From contig OZ024736.1 in assembly GCA_964016875.1 (NCBI GenBank), positions 43,556,707 through 43,620,706 on the forward strand: DNA of 64,000 nucleotides, written 5' to 3'. The stretch's first letter is position 1; each line of letters opens with the position of its first letter. This document shows positions 10,949-23,281 of the stretch, piece after piece. The translations under genes were made by a program, and so were the position numbers. The notes under the pieces were generated by a model that was given only the letters and a program-made list of their open reading frames with translations, made no database searches and had not been told where the DNA came from. The stretch comes from Fallopia convolvulus (Eukaryota > Streptophyta > Magnoliopsida > Caryophyllales > Polygonaceae).

Positions 10949-11288
10949 TGATACGCTATAATTATGCTAGCAGAATATATCAGAATATTAGGATAATTAT
11001 GCTTTCCTTTTATTTAGAGATTTCATTTTATTTTTATTAAGATTATCTTTTTTATTTTAGCAACTAGGGTTTATCTAGATACCAGGGTTATGATAAATAT
11101 CCTTAAGTTGTGAGGTTGCTATCAATCAATAAAGTCAGTTAATTAATTTCTCTTTTTGCTCTAAATTTATCGTTCTTCAACCCGTGGCAACCAACCACGT
11201 TTATCCCGAGTCGGAATCTACATCGGATTAGGCTCAACCCCTTGACCAACAAGGGTTCCGATACGCGATCCACACCGGGTCCATATCA
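10949..11288 (+). repeat. 3' LTR of the RRM element
   Basis: It is the single-copy version of the LTR, from TGATACGCTATAATT to GGGTCCATATCA, followed by the ATTGC target duplication. Confidence 0.9.
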
Positions 11289-11754
11289 ATTGCATTCAAT
11301 CTTTCCTATCAATTTTGATCAACTCAATTTAAATCACAAATATTTCCCAATGCAAGATAATCAAAACGTAGCAGTTGCTAGTTTCCATAATAAATTTGCA
11401 CTCCCTCGATCACTAAGCAATCCCTATATCCCTAAAAAACTATTGTTTCAATTCCAACCAAATGAAAAAAACATACAAAAGGGCAAGAACAAGCTGATGA
11501 CGTACGAGAGAAAATTGATCGAAACTAAAAGCAGAAATTTTCACAAATTTAACCCTACACGACTACACACACTTGTATATGTACATGTTGGGTTCCATCG
11601 ATAAGGAAGTACAAAGGTTATAAAAGAGCAAAGTTGAGAGATTGGTAGTTACCATGAAAACCCAAAAAGATAAACGAGATGGCCGGCAAGCTAGGATGCA
11701 ACGGAGACGGGGAAGGAGGGGGTCGGGTGTGAGAAAGGGAGGTGGGGATGAATA

Positions 11755-11973
11755 CTCCCTCTCTTTCATACTAATAGGTCCTTTTTTCTTGTTTCACAAT
11801 AGATGTACATATAAATTTTTTTGTCTTTTTTATTTATATCCCTAATAATTATATCAATTACTCTTTTCTTTAGGAGTAGGAGTACCATTTAATAGGACTA
11901 ATTTTAGGAGAATTTTTTTTCCTTAATATATGTGCAAATTTGTCTATAGACATCTATTTTCAAACGGATGAAG
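11755..11973. mobile_element. Possible degenerate Stowaway-type MITE
   Basis: It begins CTCCCTCTCTTTCATA after a TA and ends with a weak inverted copy (ACGGATGAAG) before a second TA, typical of Stowaway elements. It is 219 bp, AT-rich and non-coding. The terminal repeats match only partly. Confidence 0.4.
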
Positions 11974-12119
11974 TATAAGAGTGTGGTTCGGAAGAGTATT
12001 AATAAGATATCAAGGTAGCAGTCTTAAAGATAGGAATTATCTTTTATAATCTTCCATTTTTTAAATATATATGAGTTTGGTTCAAATGAAATAAACTCTT
12101 ATCCTGAAACGTGAAACGA

Positions 12120-13044
12120 ATGCACTTTTTCTAATTCGTAGTGCACTTTTCCAGCATGTTCTCTTCAGAAATTTTCTGCCCTCATAAACGTAATTGAGAG
12201 GTTATACGGAACAAGGCAGAATTATAATCATTGACTGATTTAAAGTCTTGAAACCTTTAAATTAACATGTTCATAACTTACTTTAGGGAGCAAAACTTAT
12301 TACTGGTGCCCATATCTTTGCTCTAGATTTTCCCATAATTCTTTGGGATTTTCAACCAACAGATATTCAGATTTTAGACTCTCATGTATATGACGGCGAA
12401 GAAAAATAATCGCCTTAGCCTTATCCTGCGGGGAAATATTTTATTTATCTTTTATGGTCTCTTGTAGACCATTTGCTTGGAGGTGAGCCAGTGCATCAAC
12501 TCTCCATTCCAAATATCTCTGACCCGATAAGTCGAGAACATCAAATTTCCGTTTTGCAATATTTGCCATTTGATCAACTACATATTTAAATCAAATATTA
12601 AATAGTGATATAAATATATACATAGGAGTAACCAATCCCTTATCAATATTTATGTGAATCATGTAATTAATTTAACAATTATATTAAATATACATATAAT
12701 CACACAAAAGAAACATATCTTCAAGAGATCTAGCCACTCAGTTGGTATGTTTGTTTGAGAAATCTCTCATGCTGATAACGTGTGGTGAAATTTGGAAGAA
12801 AAGCTTATGAACTCAGATGTAACTTTTGCTTGAATGTATTACTTTGATATGTACATGCTATTTATAGGATGGAGATTTTGGCTTCAGCTTGCCGTATGTA
12901 TCAAATTTGCTTGAAGGTCGTAAGGGCTGTCAAGCCGTATGTTTACAAGCCGTATGAACCAAAGCCTACCAAGTACAAACAAGTATAATACAAAATGGAT
13001 GGATAATTCACCCTTAATTAATTAGGGTTATGTTATTCATAACA
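12120..13044 (-). mobile_element. Truncated Copia element: 5' LTR plus partial gag
   Basis: On the minus strand an LTR of 264 bp (13044 to 12781) runs from TGTTATGAATAACATAACCC to TTTCACCACA and contains CCTATAAATAG. It is followed by CGTTATCAGCATGAG, a primer-binding-site-like sequence seen after many plant Copia LTRs. From ATG 12569 the Gag begins: LDLSGQRYLEWRVDALAHL, DKAKAIIFLRRHIHESLKSE and ELWENLEQRYGHQ. A frameshift leads to FQDFKSVNDYNSALFRITSQ and then EENMLEK, ending near 12120. Two in-frame stops follow GHQ and another interrupts IKDK. No pol or 3' LTR remains. Confidence 0.75.
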
Positions 13045-16020
13045 CACCAAAAATAATAAAAACACCCCAAATTTACATTATTTGCTAATTAGTCCCCACT
13101 CTATATTTACCTTATTTGCAAGTGAGTACATCTTTTCTAATTCACTCTCTCCTCTTTGTCTCTTACGATACTACTGCACAACACATCTGTAACCATTGAA
13201 GCCTTCAATTGGAGAGGTTTTCTGAACTAGTTCAAATTATTTATTAATTAACATTTATCCTTAATTAGTTTTTAACCTGAAATTCAAAAGATAACTCTAA
13301 CCAATTGATTATAATTGGTTTTAGGGTTTTATATGTTCATTAAGTAATTTATGTGAATCTGAAAGAAATGGTTGATTGAACTTACATTAGAAGATAAAAT
13401 TGATGATATAGTGTATTTAATTGCATGAATTTGTATAGATTTGGATGGAAATCGAGTTGGGAATAAATTTAAGGGTTGGGTAGTTCGGCGATGGGAGAAG
13501 GTCGGTCGGCGGTGGCTCACACCGAATAGGTTGTCGGTGGTGGCTTGCAACAGGCAGGTCGGCGATGGCTTATGGTAGCCGGCAGAGGTGGCGGGACGGG
13601 CTGGTTGTTGGTGGTCGACGGTGATTGCTTGTGAGATAGAACGGGAGGATGGAATGCAAGAGGAAGGAGATAGAATTATAGGAAGGATTAATTTATAAAT
13701 TATGCAAATTTTGAGTTTTATTATTAGATTAGGTGAGTTATGAATAGCAGTTATGATTAATTCTCTCTTAACAAAAATATTATTTTAGTTGTCATAAAAA
13801 ATGCAAAAAGTAGAATTTTAAAAAGTTTTAACATATAATATTAGGATAAAATAATATTGTGGGTCTAAATTAGAACAAGGTTGAATGGAGACCGACGACA
13901 CTATTCTACTCTTCAACAATGATTTGGAATCCGCCGAGCACCTCTACTATCAATATGTTTTGGCATATAATAAGTCATCTCTTCTTTTTTTTTTTTTGTT
14001 AACTTTGTACTTTTTTTTTGAGTATATATAAGTTAATAAGTTATCAACTAAAAGTGTTGTATCGATATATACGAAATATCAATCTACCAAATTTTTTTAT
14101 TGTAGTGGGGGCTCATTTTTACAGAACCGATAAATATCGTGAAAATGCCCTCGATCTTCATTCTGAAACTGCTCATCATACAGTGCTTGTGTCTTGTATC
14201 ACGAGATCAATTTCTGTTACCACTTACTATTGACATATATGTAAATGACATGTTGGCCCATATACGTATATAAAGTCAAATAACTCATTTGAGTTAATGT
14301 GACCTGATCTCTTCGGGGTGAATAATGAATAAAACTGTGCCAACTTAATCACATCTTTGAATAGAGTGTGCAGAGTCTGAATTAGTCGGTCTGGTAATAT
14401 ACATAATTGGATTGTGTACGTCATATATAACTCAAACACTATACAAGAAAAATATACTCCATTTTACCAAGAAAGTAGAAGATAATCAACACTGTACGTA
14501 GGTTTTGCACAGTTAAACCACATTATATGCCCCGTTTTTTCTTTTCTACTACGGAGTATTTCGAAAATATTGACTTTTAGGGGAGCAATTATATAGGAAT
14601 ACGAGTCTTCCACAAGCATGTCAAGATTACAACATGCTTTTGTCTCAAGTCTTAATTATGGACTAATATGGTGCATTAGCGTAATGATACAAATAGACGG
14701 TGCGCGTGCGTGGTCAAATGACAACGGTGTCCAGCCGGAAGAACGAGAAGATTGGGAGGCGGAATGAATGACGTCGATCCCCTGCGCAACGGCACTTGTT
14801 GCGGGGACATCATCATCATCATTTGGGTCTTGCCTCTGCCGCATCTATCGCAGTCTGACACGCAAGACAACGTACACCACCACCTAGCTAGCTAGTCTTC
14901 ACACTGATTACCAAATCAACGGGGAAAAGTAAACTCTTTACGTCAAAAAGGAAACGGAAAATAAATTTACCCTAGGGCCGTGACTTGGTAATTTCCAATT
15001 CAGTCCGATTCGATTCCATTCATCCAGGCCCACTGCGACTCGTCTACCGTTTAGCATTTAACTTTTTACTGAACCGTCCTTGTTAAGGGTAGGGGGAATC
15101 AGAGATCTATATTTTAGACGGTGTTATGAAATACTCCTTGTTGGTTAGGAAAAAAGTGACAACCATAAAAAAAAAAGACGGTAATACTATTTCAAAACTA
15201 TACATTAGATATTTGTCAAAGTTCAATTAGCCAAATACGAACTGAGAAGAAGACTGTTCCATCGCATATCTACATAAGTCCATTAATTTTATATGCTAGA
15301 CAACTATGTATCCAAGATCTCACTGTTCAGATCTCATGTCAAAGTCCGGGTAGGCCAAATATGAATGGAGGGGAGACCGTCCTAATGCGCACATGCGCGA
15401 CAGGCCCACAAGTACATGGATTACATTACACAACCAATTGACAATAGAAATAGTAACTCAAGACTGTATATGGTAAGTAATTATAATTTCGGTGTGGGAA
15501 AACTATCTTCGCAAAATTGTACTATACATGTTTTTTTTTAGAAATACATGTTTTGCCTTGTTCTCTTCTGGTCCTTTGTTCCTGTCGGGTCTTTTGATCA
15601 CTCACATATCGCTTTAAGCCCGGGGCGCCTTCATCTTGACCCCCGGATTTTTTGAGCCGGTCGGTGCAAGCCGATTTACCAGATTCATGCGCTTTACCGG
15701 CTAGTTCACGGATTCGAGATTTACCACCCATAGGTGGGTCCCTTTTTAAAAAAAATGTTGTTGTTGAATTCACGTAAAAATGTCACGCGAAATATAATAT
15801 GCTTTTCACCGAGTTTGGATGGTAAGAGTCACCAGGCTAAAACCCGAAAAAGCCCCCGAATCACGATTCTAAATTCTTCCTTCTCCGCTGTCCGTGAGAA
15901 GATTGATTAAGCTCCTGTAAGAATCTTACTCGTTACGATACTTCAATTCCCTTCTTAGTTCTTACAATCCCTCCCCCTTTCTCTCTACACTTTGGAAGAT
16001 GATCGTATCAGAGTGAGAAC
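13045..16020. other. Intergenic, no gene recognised
   Basis: AT-rich sequence without coding frames of protein-like composition. A G-rich, GGTCGGCGGTGG-type low-complexity patch lies at about 13,480-13,640. TACTCC-type motifs in opposite orientation near 14,455 and 14,560 might be a very degraded MITE. Confidence 0.5.
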
Positions 16021-16031
16021 AAGCTTCAACA

Positions 16032-16072
16032 ATGGCGGAGCTATCATATCCTTAATGATTCGAAAGCTGTAA
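16032..16072 (+). promoter_or_regulatory. Two upstream open reading frames in the remorin leader
   Basis: ATG 16032 opens a 7-codon frame (MAELSYP) ending in TAA at 16053-16055. The last A of that stop is the first base of the next ATG (TAATG), which opens a 5-codon frame (MIRKL) ending at 16072. The remorin start follows 15 bp later at 16087. Such uORFs could reduce translation of the main frame; this depends on the transcript actually starting upstream of 16032. Confidence 0.55.
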
Positions 16073-16086
16073 TATCACGTGGAGCT

Positions 16087-18981
16087 ATGCGAGGAGTTCG
16101 AAATAACAGCCCTGACTCCATCATCTACACTCACGAGCACTTCAGCCACTTCTCCTCCGCTTCCGCAAGCATTGATCGCTCCTCCTTCGCGTCCGATGCT
16201 CAAGATCGCGACTCGCTTTCCTCAGATTTCTCACAGGTAATCTGCGACTTCTAGTTTTCGCTACTTTAGGTTTTACAGTGTTTGAAATGCGCATCTCGTG
16301 ATCGGCAATTAAACAATTTCTGTTGGCATTGCGATGATTGCTTTTTGATGCTTTCTGCTTAACACGTTCTCGCCAGAAAGTGACCGCGTCCATAAACTCT
16401 CTGCTACAATTTCTTCTCTTCTTCTGGCTCTGTCTGTCACATGATCTTTCCAGTTCTTTCTCCCTTTTCACGCCTGACTTTGCTTTACTTCTTTTCTCCC
16501 TTTGCTGTTGCCAGTTTTCAACTTTAGTTTTAATCCTATTCTTGATTAGCTGATTGTGCTCAATTTAGTGCTCTTTTTTTGTTGAAACAGCATATACTCC
16601 ACAGTGCCGACGGTCATCTTAGCAAAAAAGTCGATAAAGCGGAAGGTACATGTCTTCATTTCAAATTTCAATCTAGCTTATAGTAAGAAATAGAGAGGAA
16701 TTCGACCAAAAAAAGAAATAGAGAGGGAATCAAATGTGATATTTCCTACTGATCAACTCACATCCGCTCCACTTTCTCACTGGCTCTTGTTTGTTTGTTT
16801 GTTTCAATAATATATATACAAGTACAGTTCACAAATTTAAAGACGACAAATTACCTCTTGACGTTGATGACGAGGCTCCACCCTTAGTTTCTGCTAGGAA
16901 CTCATTCTCTCTGGCACTTAAAGGTATCAAAGTTTGAATTCTAATTACTGTAGTATCTTTACCCTCCCATCTTTCTTGCATTTCAATTGCCTTTAACATC
17001 TCATTTCTCAGAATGCAAAGAAAAGCGATTGAGATCTGAAGCACTCACTAAACAGTCAGAACTCCCAAGACAGGATCTCAACAAACCTGCTCTTGTGATG
17101 AAGAAAAACACCATTGCCCCTCGAAAATCTGTCAATTTTCCAAGCCCGGGAACACCTAATTACCGGCAAGCAGGCGAAGGGGCTAATAAAGGATGGCAAT
17201 CAGAGAGAGTGCCATTGCAAACAACTACTAATAGAAGGCAGCAACTCGGTACAACGTCACTCTCATTCAACAACGGGCGAAACCTTCCTTCTAAGTGGGA
17301 AGATGCAGAGAGGTGGATTATCAGCCCAGTTGCAGATGATGGAATTGGTAAGCCTTCATGTCTACAGCCAAAGAAGAAGCCTAAGGCAAAGAGTGGACCT
17401 CTTGGGGCTCCTGGAGTTGCCTATTATGCGCAGTATTCGCCTGGATTTTCAATGTACGAAGATAGAAATATGAACAGTCTCATTGCAGCTGCTGGAGTGT
17501 TAATGCCTGCTGCTGTGTCCGCTCGTGCTGGCCGAGGCGATGGATGTTTACAGAAGAAGGGTGAGCCTTGTGTTGCGCGCTCAGCCAGCGTGAATGGCAG
17601 CTCTAATTTAATGTGTCAATCATCTGGGGCAAGCTCTCGAGGTAGTAATTTATCTCTTTTTAAAAAATTCATACTGCCAAGTAGGTGTTATATTTTAGTG
17701 TAGTATATTAGAGTTAAGTAGACTAGGATGATTACTATACTCTGCTCTATATGGATGAAGAGGGCTTTTCATTTCCATGGGAAAAATATACAGAAAAGAA
17801 AGAAGAGGGCCTTTCATCCAATTGCCAATCTGACCTCATTACATTCTTGACCTTGTTTCAAACATTGATATGTTTGTTGCTCAACCATTCCAAGAAAAGT
17901 TTAATTGATCTTGCCTGAGAAATTAATGGAATCTCTTTCAAGTGATGGACTTTGGCAGTCTTTTATTACATTAGTAAAAATTTCTTAGCTCATTTGGGTC
18001 TAAGCCACTAGTAGCTCATGAATTGTCATGTTTACAAGCTGCTGAAAACTAGTAGCTCATGAATTGTCATGTTTACAAGCTGATTTTTCATTTTTACAAT
18101 CACATAGATGAAAAAGTTGAAGATGCAAAGGATGGGAAAGTTTCTAGGAGAGATGCTGCTACCCAGATGAGTCCTGACGGTAACTCTCATTCATCTTCTA
18201 GGAGGAGGTCATCTTTCTCCGCATCTACTCCTTCCATCTTACCAATCAGGGAGGTGCTAAATGGGAATTCTGCAAAACATGACATCAGAGATGTCCAGGT
18301 CGACGAACGGGTCACTTTCACTAGATGGTCCAAGAAACACAAATCTCGAATTTCTGGTAATGGCTCGGAAGATGTACTAGATTGGAAGTTGGAATCTCGT
18401 TCTTCTACATGGGAAGATCCAGAGGCATCCAAGACCTTATCGAAGTATGTATTTTATACATAAAATCATTTTTTCTTATTTGACTTGCTCCCCTGCAAGA
18501 GAGCATTGATCAGTTTTATGCTGCTCTATCTCCCACAGAGCTCAGAGAGATGAAGCTAAAATCACAGCGTGGGAAAACTTGCAAAAGGCAAAGGCTGAGG
18601 CAGCAATAAGGAAACTAGAGGTTGTCCTTCTTATCACATACTTTTGAATTCATATTCACATGCAGGTTGCTGATAATTGTTTTAGTGTGACCATTGAAAG
18701 AAGTAGCAAAATAATATAAAAATGAAAGACTTATTGTGACTGAGTCTTTCTAAGCTTGTGATGCAACTGTTCAGATGAAGCTGGAAAAGAAGCGCTCAAG
18801 AACTATTGATAAGATCATGGTGAAATTGAGATCAGCTGAGAAGAAAGCACAGGAAATGAGAAGCTCCATGGTAGACAATCAAGAAACTCGAGTATCCAAA
18901 ACTTCATTCAAGGTCATACCCTCGGGAAGGACATGGCAGATGGTTTCACTGAGTGGTTGTTTTACCTGTAAAGCTTTCTAA
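16087..18981 (+). CDS. Remorin family protein, long type
   Basis: Remorins are plant plasma-membrane proteins of the cytosolic leaflet that organise nanodomains in signalling and plant-microbe contacts. I assemble seven exons: 16087-16236, 16591-16645, 16828-16923, 17012-17641, 18108-18444, 18539-18620 and 18775-18981. All have GT-AG borders and matching phases, giving 518 residues. The N-terminal ~390 residues are Ser/Lys/Pro-rich and disordered, with EDAERWIISPVADD and RRDAATQMSP, motifs typical of long remorins. The C-terminal ~100 residues are the remorin C domain: ITAWENLQKAKAEAAIRKLE, then the coiled coil MKLEKKRSRTIDKIMVKLRS and a C-terminal CFTCKAF, where Cys can be lipidated as membrane anchor. 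The start at 16087 follows two short uORFs. The next gene faces it tail to tail. Confidence 0.92.
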
Positions 18982-19886
18982 AAAGGGAGGCTCATTGATT
19001 TTCCCGTTCAGTCAGAAGTCACTGCCAGGATATTCTCTGTGTTATACCCTTTTTTTATTTCTTTCTGTAATGGGACTATATCATTGTATCATTTCTGGAT
19101 GTTGGTAATTGCCACTACCCCAGACTGTTGCATTATATTATTATTACACCAGCAGGGTAATTTGACAGAGCAATATCTGAGAATCGTATTTGGTGCTTGA
19201 CTTTCATAAGAGAATATATATAGTTAAGATAGATAACCATTATCAAATATATATATAGTTAAGCTGCAAACGCTTTATCACATTTGGTATTCGCTGATAA
19301 GTGAGATCTCAAGGTTACAAGCTCAGAATTTTTTAGCTAACACAAAAGTATTGTTTTTGTTGTTCATCTTTGTTCAAAGTTTTCCATGCTAGTCTTAGTT
19401 TGTATTTACGACAAAGACGGCGGGTTCTATGGACTATTCTTGCCATAATTGTGTCTATTAAATTAGGAAATTTAAGGTATATCTCCATCAACACAACACA
19501 ACACCATCTCATTCTGAGGCTGGCAGCAGAACACTTATATAATTTAACACACAAAGGCCATGTTAGCCAGATCAATACTTCTAACACTCCCATTGGAAGC
19601 AACTACAAAGGAGAAGGAGAGAACTAAAATCCTACAAAGAAATCAGAGAAAACACAGTAACCTGGACATGTCCTTAAAATTAAACATGCCTTCCTCCCTA
19701 TATCAAATAATCTAAACCCCAACTTCTCAACAAATATGAATCACATTTTCAAAGAGTTTTTCGACTTCGAACCTTTCACTACGATACTCATCTATTCAAC
19801 AAGCACACTTCTGCACGATATTTACAGCAACCGTATTCTCCTCAGTTCTCACGTCTGTGTTTTCCCCTCCTTTCTTACTTTAATGA
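18982..19886. other. Convergent intergenic region between remorin and bZIP
   Basis: It holds the 3' UTR of the remorin gene on the left and of the bZIP gene on the right. No other gene is seen. Short TA-rich tracts (ATATATATAG) occur near 19,210 and 19,250. Confidence 0.6.
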
Positions 19887-21550
19887 TCACCATGGACCGG
19901 TGTATGTCCTCCTTAGGCATCTTTTCTTGGCTCCATGAACAGCATCCACATTCTCCAAAGCCTGCTATCGACAGTAAAAGTATTGTTACAAATTACAGTC
20001 AACAAGCCTAAACCCATGAATGAAAGCCGGTTTGACAGAACGTAATAGAACTCTTCTGCATCCGAGTAGAATATAAGTTATACCTGATTTTTCTGCATTT
20101 CCAAGATTTTTGCCTGCAGTAACAAAAGTAATCAGTTAGGCTCAAATGCCATAAAATACAAAAAGAAAATATCAATTGTTGTCTAACCAACGTGTTTTTT
20201 AAGAAATAAAACATTGATTGTACCTGTTTAATCCGTAACACTTCGTTCTCCTCCTTAAGCCTTGCAACTTCCTGCTCCAAATCCGTGGTGTAGGCCTAAG
20301 ATGCAAATTAACTTTGTTAAGCCAATTGTACATGAATACTACAAATTCAAGGATGCTTTAACATTATTTCTTGTTATCGGATTTTTTTTGCTTTATTATC
20401 ATTTTCATGTTCATTTGGGCGATCAATTCAGACACTAAAACACTAAATGAGAGGACAGTATGAAAGGTTTATCAGCATATATCACCTGTTTTCTTGCTCT
20501 TGACCTTGCAGCTGATTCCCTATTCTTGATCATGCGCCTATGTCTTCTCTCAATAACCTTCTCCACAGTATTATTACTTCTTCTACCCCTAAGTCCTCCA
20601 TTAAACATGTAAGGAACTGGTGAAACAGACGGCGTATCCCCATTGCTCCTTAGCCCATCAGACGACAAAGAAGCGGGTGATCCAGTAGTAACTGCTAATC
20701 CACCCCCTAAACCAACAATTCCCGTTGCACTACTCACCTTTGGATCTGCCAAACCAACAACACCGCCCCTGATCGCTGGACTAGCCAATTGAGTACTACT
20801 GGGAATAACCACAGAAGGAGCATATGAAACTGGACTCTGCTTAGGATATATCATTGGCTGTTGATGTGGTTGTGGTTGTGGTTGTGGCGCAATCGGCTGA
20901 GAAGATCTCACCCCATTAACATTCAATGGCAAGTTGGTTGATTGAATAGAAATTTGAGCATTGTTATGACTAGGCTGTTGAAAGCTAATTCCAAAACCCG
21001 AATTATTACTATTAGCCTGTGCTAAATCTCCCCAAAACCCACCAGGATTTGGTTTCCCACCAGCTAACTGAGCATCTTCTCTTACAACACCAGCTCTCTG
21101 AAGAAACTCCTCCAATGTCATCTCCCCTAGAGTTTGCTGCCTCTGAGCCTGCGCCACAGCGTATCCACCCCCGGTTTCCTTCCCAGTACTGAACTCGAAC
21201 TCCTTAGTCATGTCCTTCCACACCTCATCTACAGTTTTCAGGCTGAGTTGACGTGGCAGAGTTATTGAGCCCTGTCTCTGCAGATAGTTTCCCTGATTTA
21301 CTCCTCCTGGAACAACATTTGTGGCGGTTACTGAGACTGGATTTTGAACTTGAGTCTCTTCAGCACTCCAGATGCTCTTCAGCAGCTCATCCATGTTCAT
21401 GGATCCGAAGTCTTTCCCAAGACTGGTCTGAAACTCGTCAAAAGTTAGAGAGTAGACTGAAGATTGTCTCATCAGTGGGAAATTCCCGTTACCGCTGATT
21501 TCAACGGGTGGTTCATTCCCGAAAGCCTTGAAGTTCATATTAGTTCCCAT
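19887..21550 (-). CDS. Group-A bZIP transcription factor (AREB/ABF type)
   Basis: Nuclear activator that binds ABRE (ACGTG) promoters in abscisic-acid and drought responses. Four exons on the minus strand: 21550-20486, 20295-20224, 20113-20084 and 19961-19887, all phase 0, giving 413 residues, close to the ~416 of Arabidopsis ABF2/AREB1. SnRK2 phosphorylation boxes are visible: RQSS (28-31, in SSVYSLTFDEFQ), RQLS (100-103, in LSLKTVDEVWKDM) and RQQT (137-140, in TLGEMTLEEFLQRAG). The C-terminal C4 box ends RRTYTGPW. The basic region (RRHRRMIKNRESAARSRARKQ, ending at 355) is split from the leucine zipper (DLEQEVARLKEENEVLRIKQ) by intron 1, the usual position in this group. A Gln/Pro repeat encodes PQPQPQP near residue 220. 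Which paralogue it is (ABF2, ABF3 or ABF4) is not decided. Confidence 0.93.
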
Positions 21551-21610
21551 CGCTAGTTCAAAACCCTAAAATCTCCTGAATCCGCTGAGATTCAGTAACG
21601 ACACAATCTT

Positions 21611-22141
21611 CTGCAATGGATCTCTTACTGAACCTATCATTGAAGTATAAAAACAACTAATCAGAAAAAAATTGCAAAGTGGAAAACCAAATTGTTTGAA
21701 GTACACACGATAGTTACACAAATGGACGATTTTGCAGAAATTCACGCATTCATCCTGAATATTTTAAGACAAAATCGAACCAGCATGCAAAATAACTCAC
21801 ACGGAATCAAATTCATGAATCATAAGAAACAAAGACAAGCATATGAAGAACCAAATCCTGGGGATTATAGAATAAAGAAATTAAATGAAACGATCGGTAA
21901 CTTTGACATTAAATGCTACGCGGAAATTCGAGGAACCTGAAGAATTTAATCGAATGCTATCCCAATAATAACCAACGAGTGGATACTTAGAAAGTAAAAA
22001 ATTTACCAACGGATCAAGTTGACGATAAATTAAATCGCCTAAATGTTAAACTAACAAAAAGAAACACATAAAATCGGAATGAAGTAGTAGCAACAACAGA
22101 GAAAGAGCAGGAATTTGTTTCCCGATTTAGTTGTAAAATAC
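21611..22141 (-). other. Probable 5' UTR intron of the bZIP gene
   Basis: On the minus strand a donor (CGAG|GTATTTT) at 22142/22141 and an acceptor (CATTGCAG|AAGATTG) at 21611/21610 bracket 531 bp of AT-rich sequence just upstream of the start codon. A leader intron is common in this bZIP family. Not confirmed by transcript data. Confidence 0.5.
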
Positions 22142-22149
22142 CTCGATTT

Positions 22150-23281
22150 GGTGCTGAAATTTTCTCTCTCGTGATCTCCTGTTTCCCTTTTCTGCGTCCT
22201 CTGGCACTGTTGGGGAAAGTCACGGCTATGGCGGGGCGACAGGTGTCGGCTGTCCAGCGCCTTCCCTTCCTTTTTAAGTCCAACCTCCCACAGACGAGCG
22301 ATTCTTTTTTATTTCCATCGTGTAGTGGGGACCACAAAGTTAGGTGTACGTGGACCAATGGATGCGTTTTAGCCGTTGGATGCTGCAGCGGCCAATGAGC
22401 TATCGCTATCTGGGTAGATCCTCGCCGTCCACGTTGCTTCCGCTCAGCCGCTGGATGGATTCTTCGTCTCTCTTTGTCGCGACATGTGCTTCAGTTGGCC
22501 CTTGACTAATAAAATGCACATCCCGAGGCCGAGAGGGGTAGTGAAACGCAAACCGTTTTGCTGTGAAACGCGGAGGTTCAGGGACCTGTCATGTGAGTCT
22601 ATTGGATAAAGAGTATATAGTACAGTACTAGTTATATTTATCCTGTCGATTTGTTGGTTCGATTTTGGGTAGCAAATGTCACACTACTTTACAGGATAAC
22701 CTATAAAATAATGTCCACGTTAATATCAATGGTCATTGGTCACGTATTTATCAAAAGGTGATCAGAACTCAGAAGTGCATTTAGTAAGGGAAAACTTAGG
22801 AATTATTACCAGCTATTAGGTACTGTCTTTACAAAAATAATACTCTTGATTAATAAGAGTCTTAAGCAATATTTCAACCAAAAAAAAGAGTCTTAAGCAA
22901 TATAATCACTCGTAAAGTATAAATAGCTACTGTTAAAAAGCATCTCATCCCACACTACTATAGTATGAAATGATCCATGTATGCTTCGTTTTTTTTGTCA
23001 GGATGGAAATGATATATACTTTGAAAGGAATATGTCAACATTTTCTTTTACATGAATTACCCTACAAAACTAAGATGGCAATATATGAGCGAATGGAGCT
23101 ACTGTAATGAGTGTTTTTTTTTTAGAAAGAGAGACAACACTTTTAAAATTCTATGCATAATTTATTAATATGAAAAAGAGGGCTAAATAATAAGTAAACT
23201 AGAGATTACCGGACTTTTTACATCAATAGTCAACAAAGCCCATTTTATGGCTTCTATGAATTCTATAGTTTGCAAACCTCA
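22150..23281. other. bZIP promoter side and intergenic DNA
   Basis: The first ~300 bp is the probable bZIP promoter and transcription start zone. It contains ACGTGG (about 22,348) and CCACGT (about 22,429), ABRE-like cores that could give ABA feedback. The remainder is AT-rich with no gene. Confidence 0.4.

Larger units (their letters stand above)
8890..11288 (+). mobile_element. Non-autonomous LTR element carrying an RRM-type reading frame
   Basis: The element is 2,399 bp, with LTRs of 376 bp (5') and 340 bp (3'). Both begin TGATACGCT and end GTATCA. A perfect 5-bp target duplication (ATTGC, 8885-8889 and 11289-11293) flanks it. A primer-binding-site-like sequence (ACTGGTTCTTTCATCC) follows the 5' LTR and a GGGGGAG purine tract precedes the 3' LTR. 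No protease, integrase, RT or RNase H is present, so it must be mobilised in trans. The last ~105 bp of the LTR and the last ~55 bp before the 3' LTR resemble the chromovirus at 26,340-31,949, its likely relative or helper family. The LTRs show nine substitutions over 340 aligned bases. Confidence 0.9.

Noticed and set aside
13480..13640. G-rich repeat patch as a possible gene or minisatellite
   Set aside because: Units are irregular and frames are short.
14450..14565. Possible MITE between two TACTCC motifs
   Set aside because: Only six to seven terminal bases match and no target duplication is clear.
20008..20280. Separate small minus-strand protein
   Set aside because: It is bZIP exons 2-3 read through their introns.
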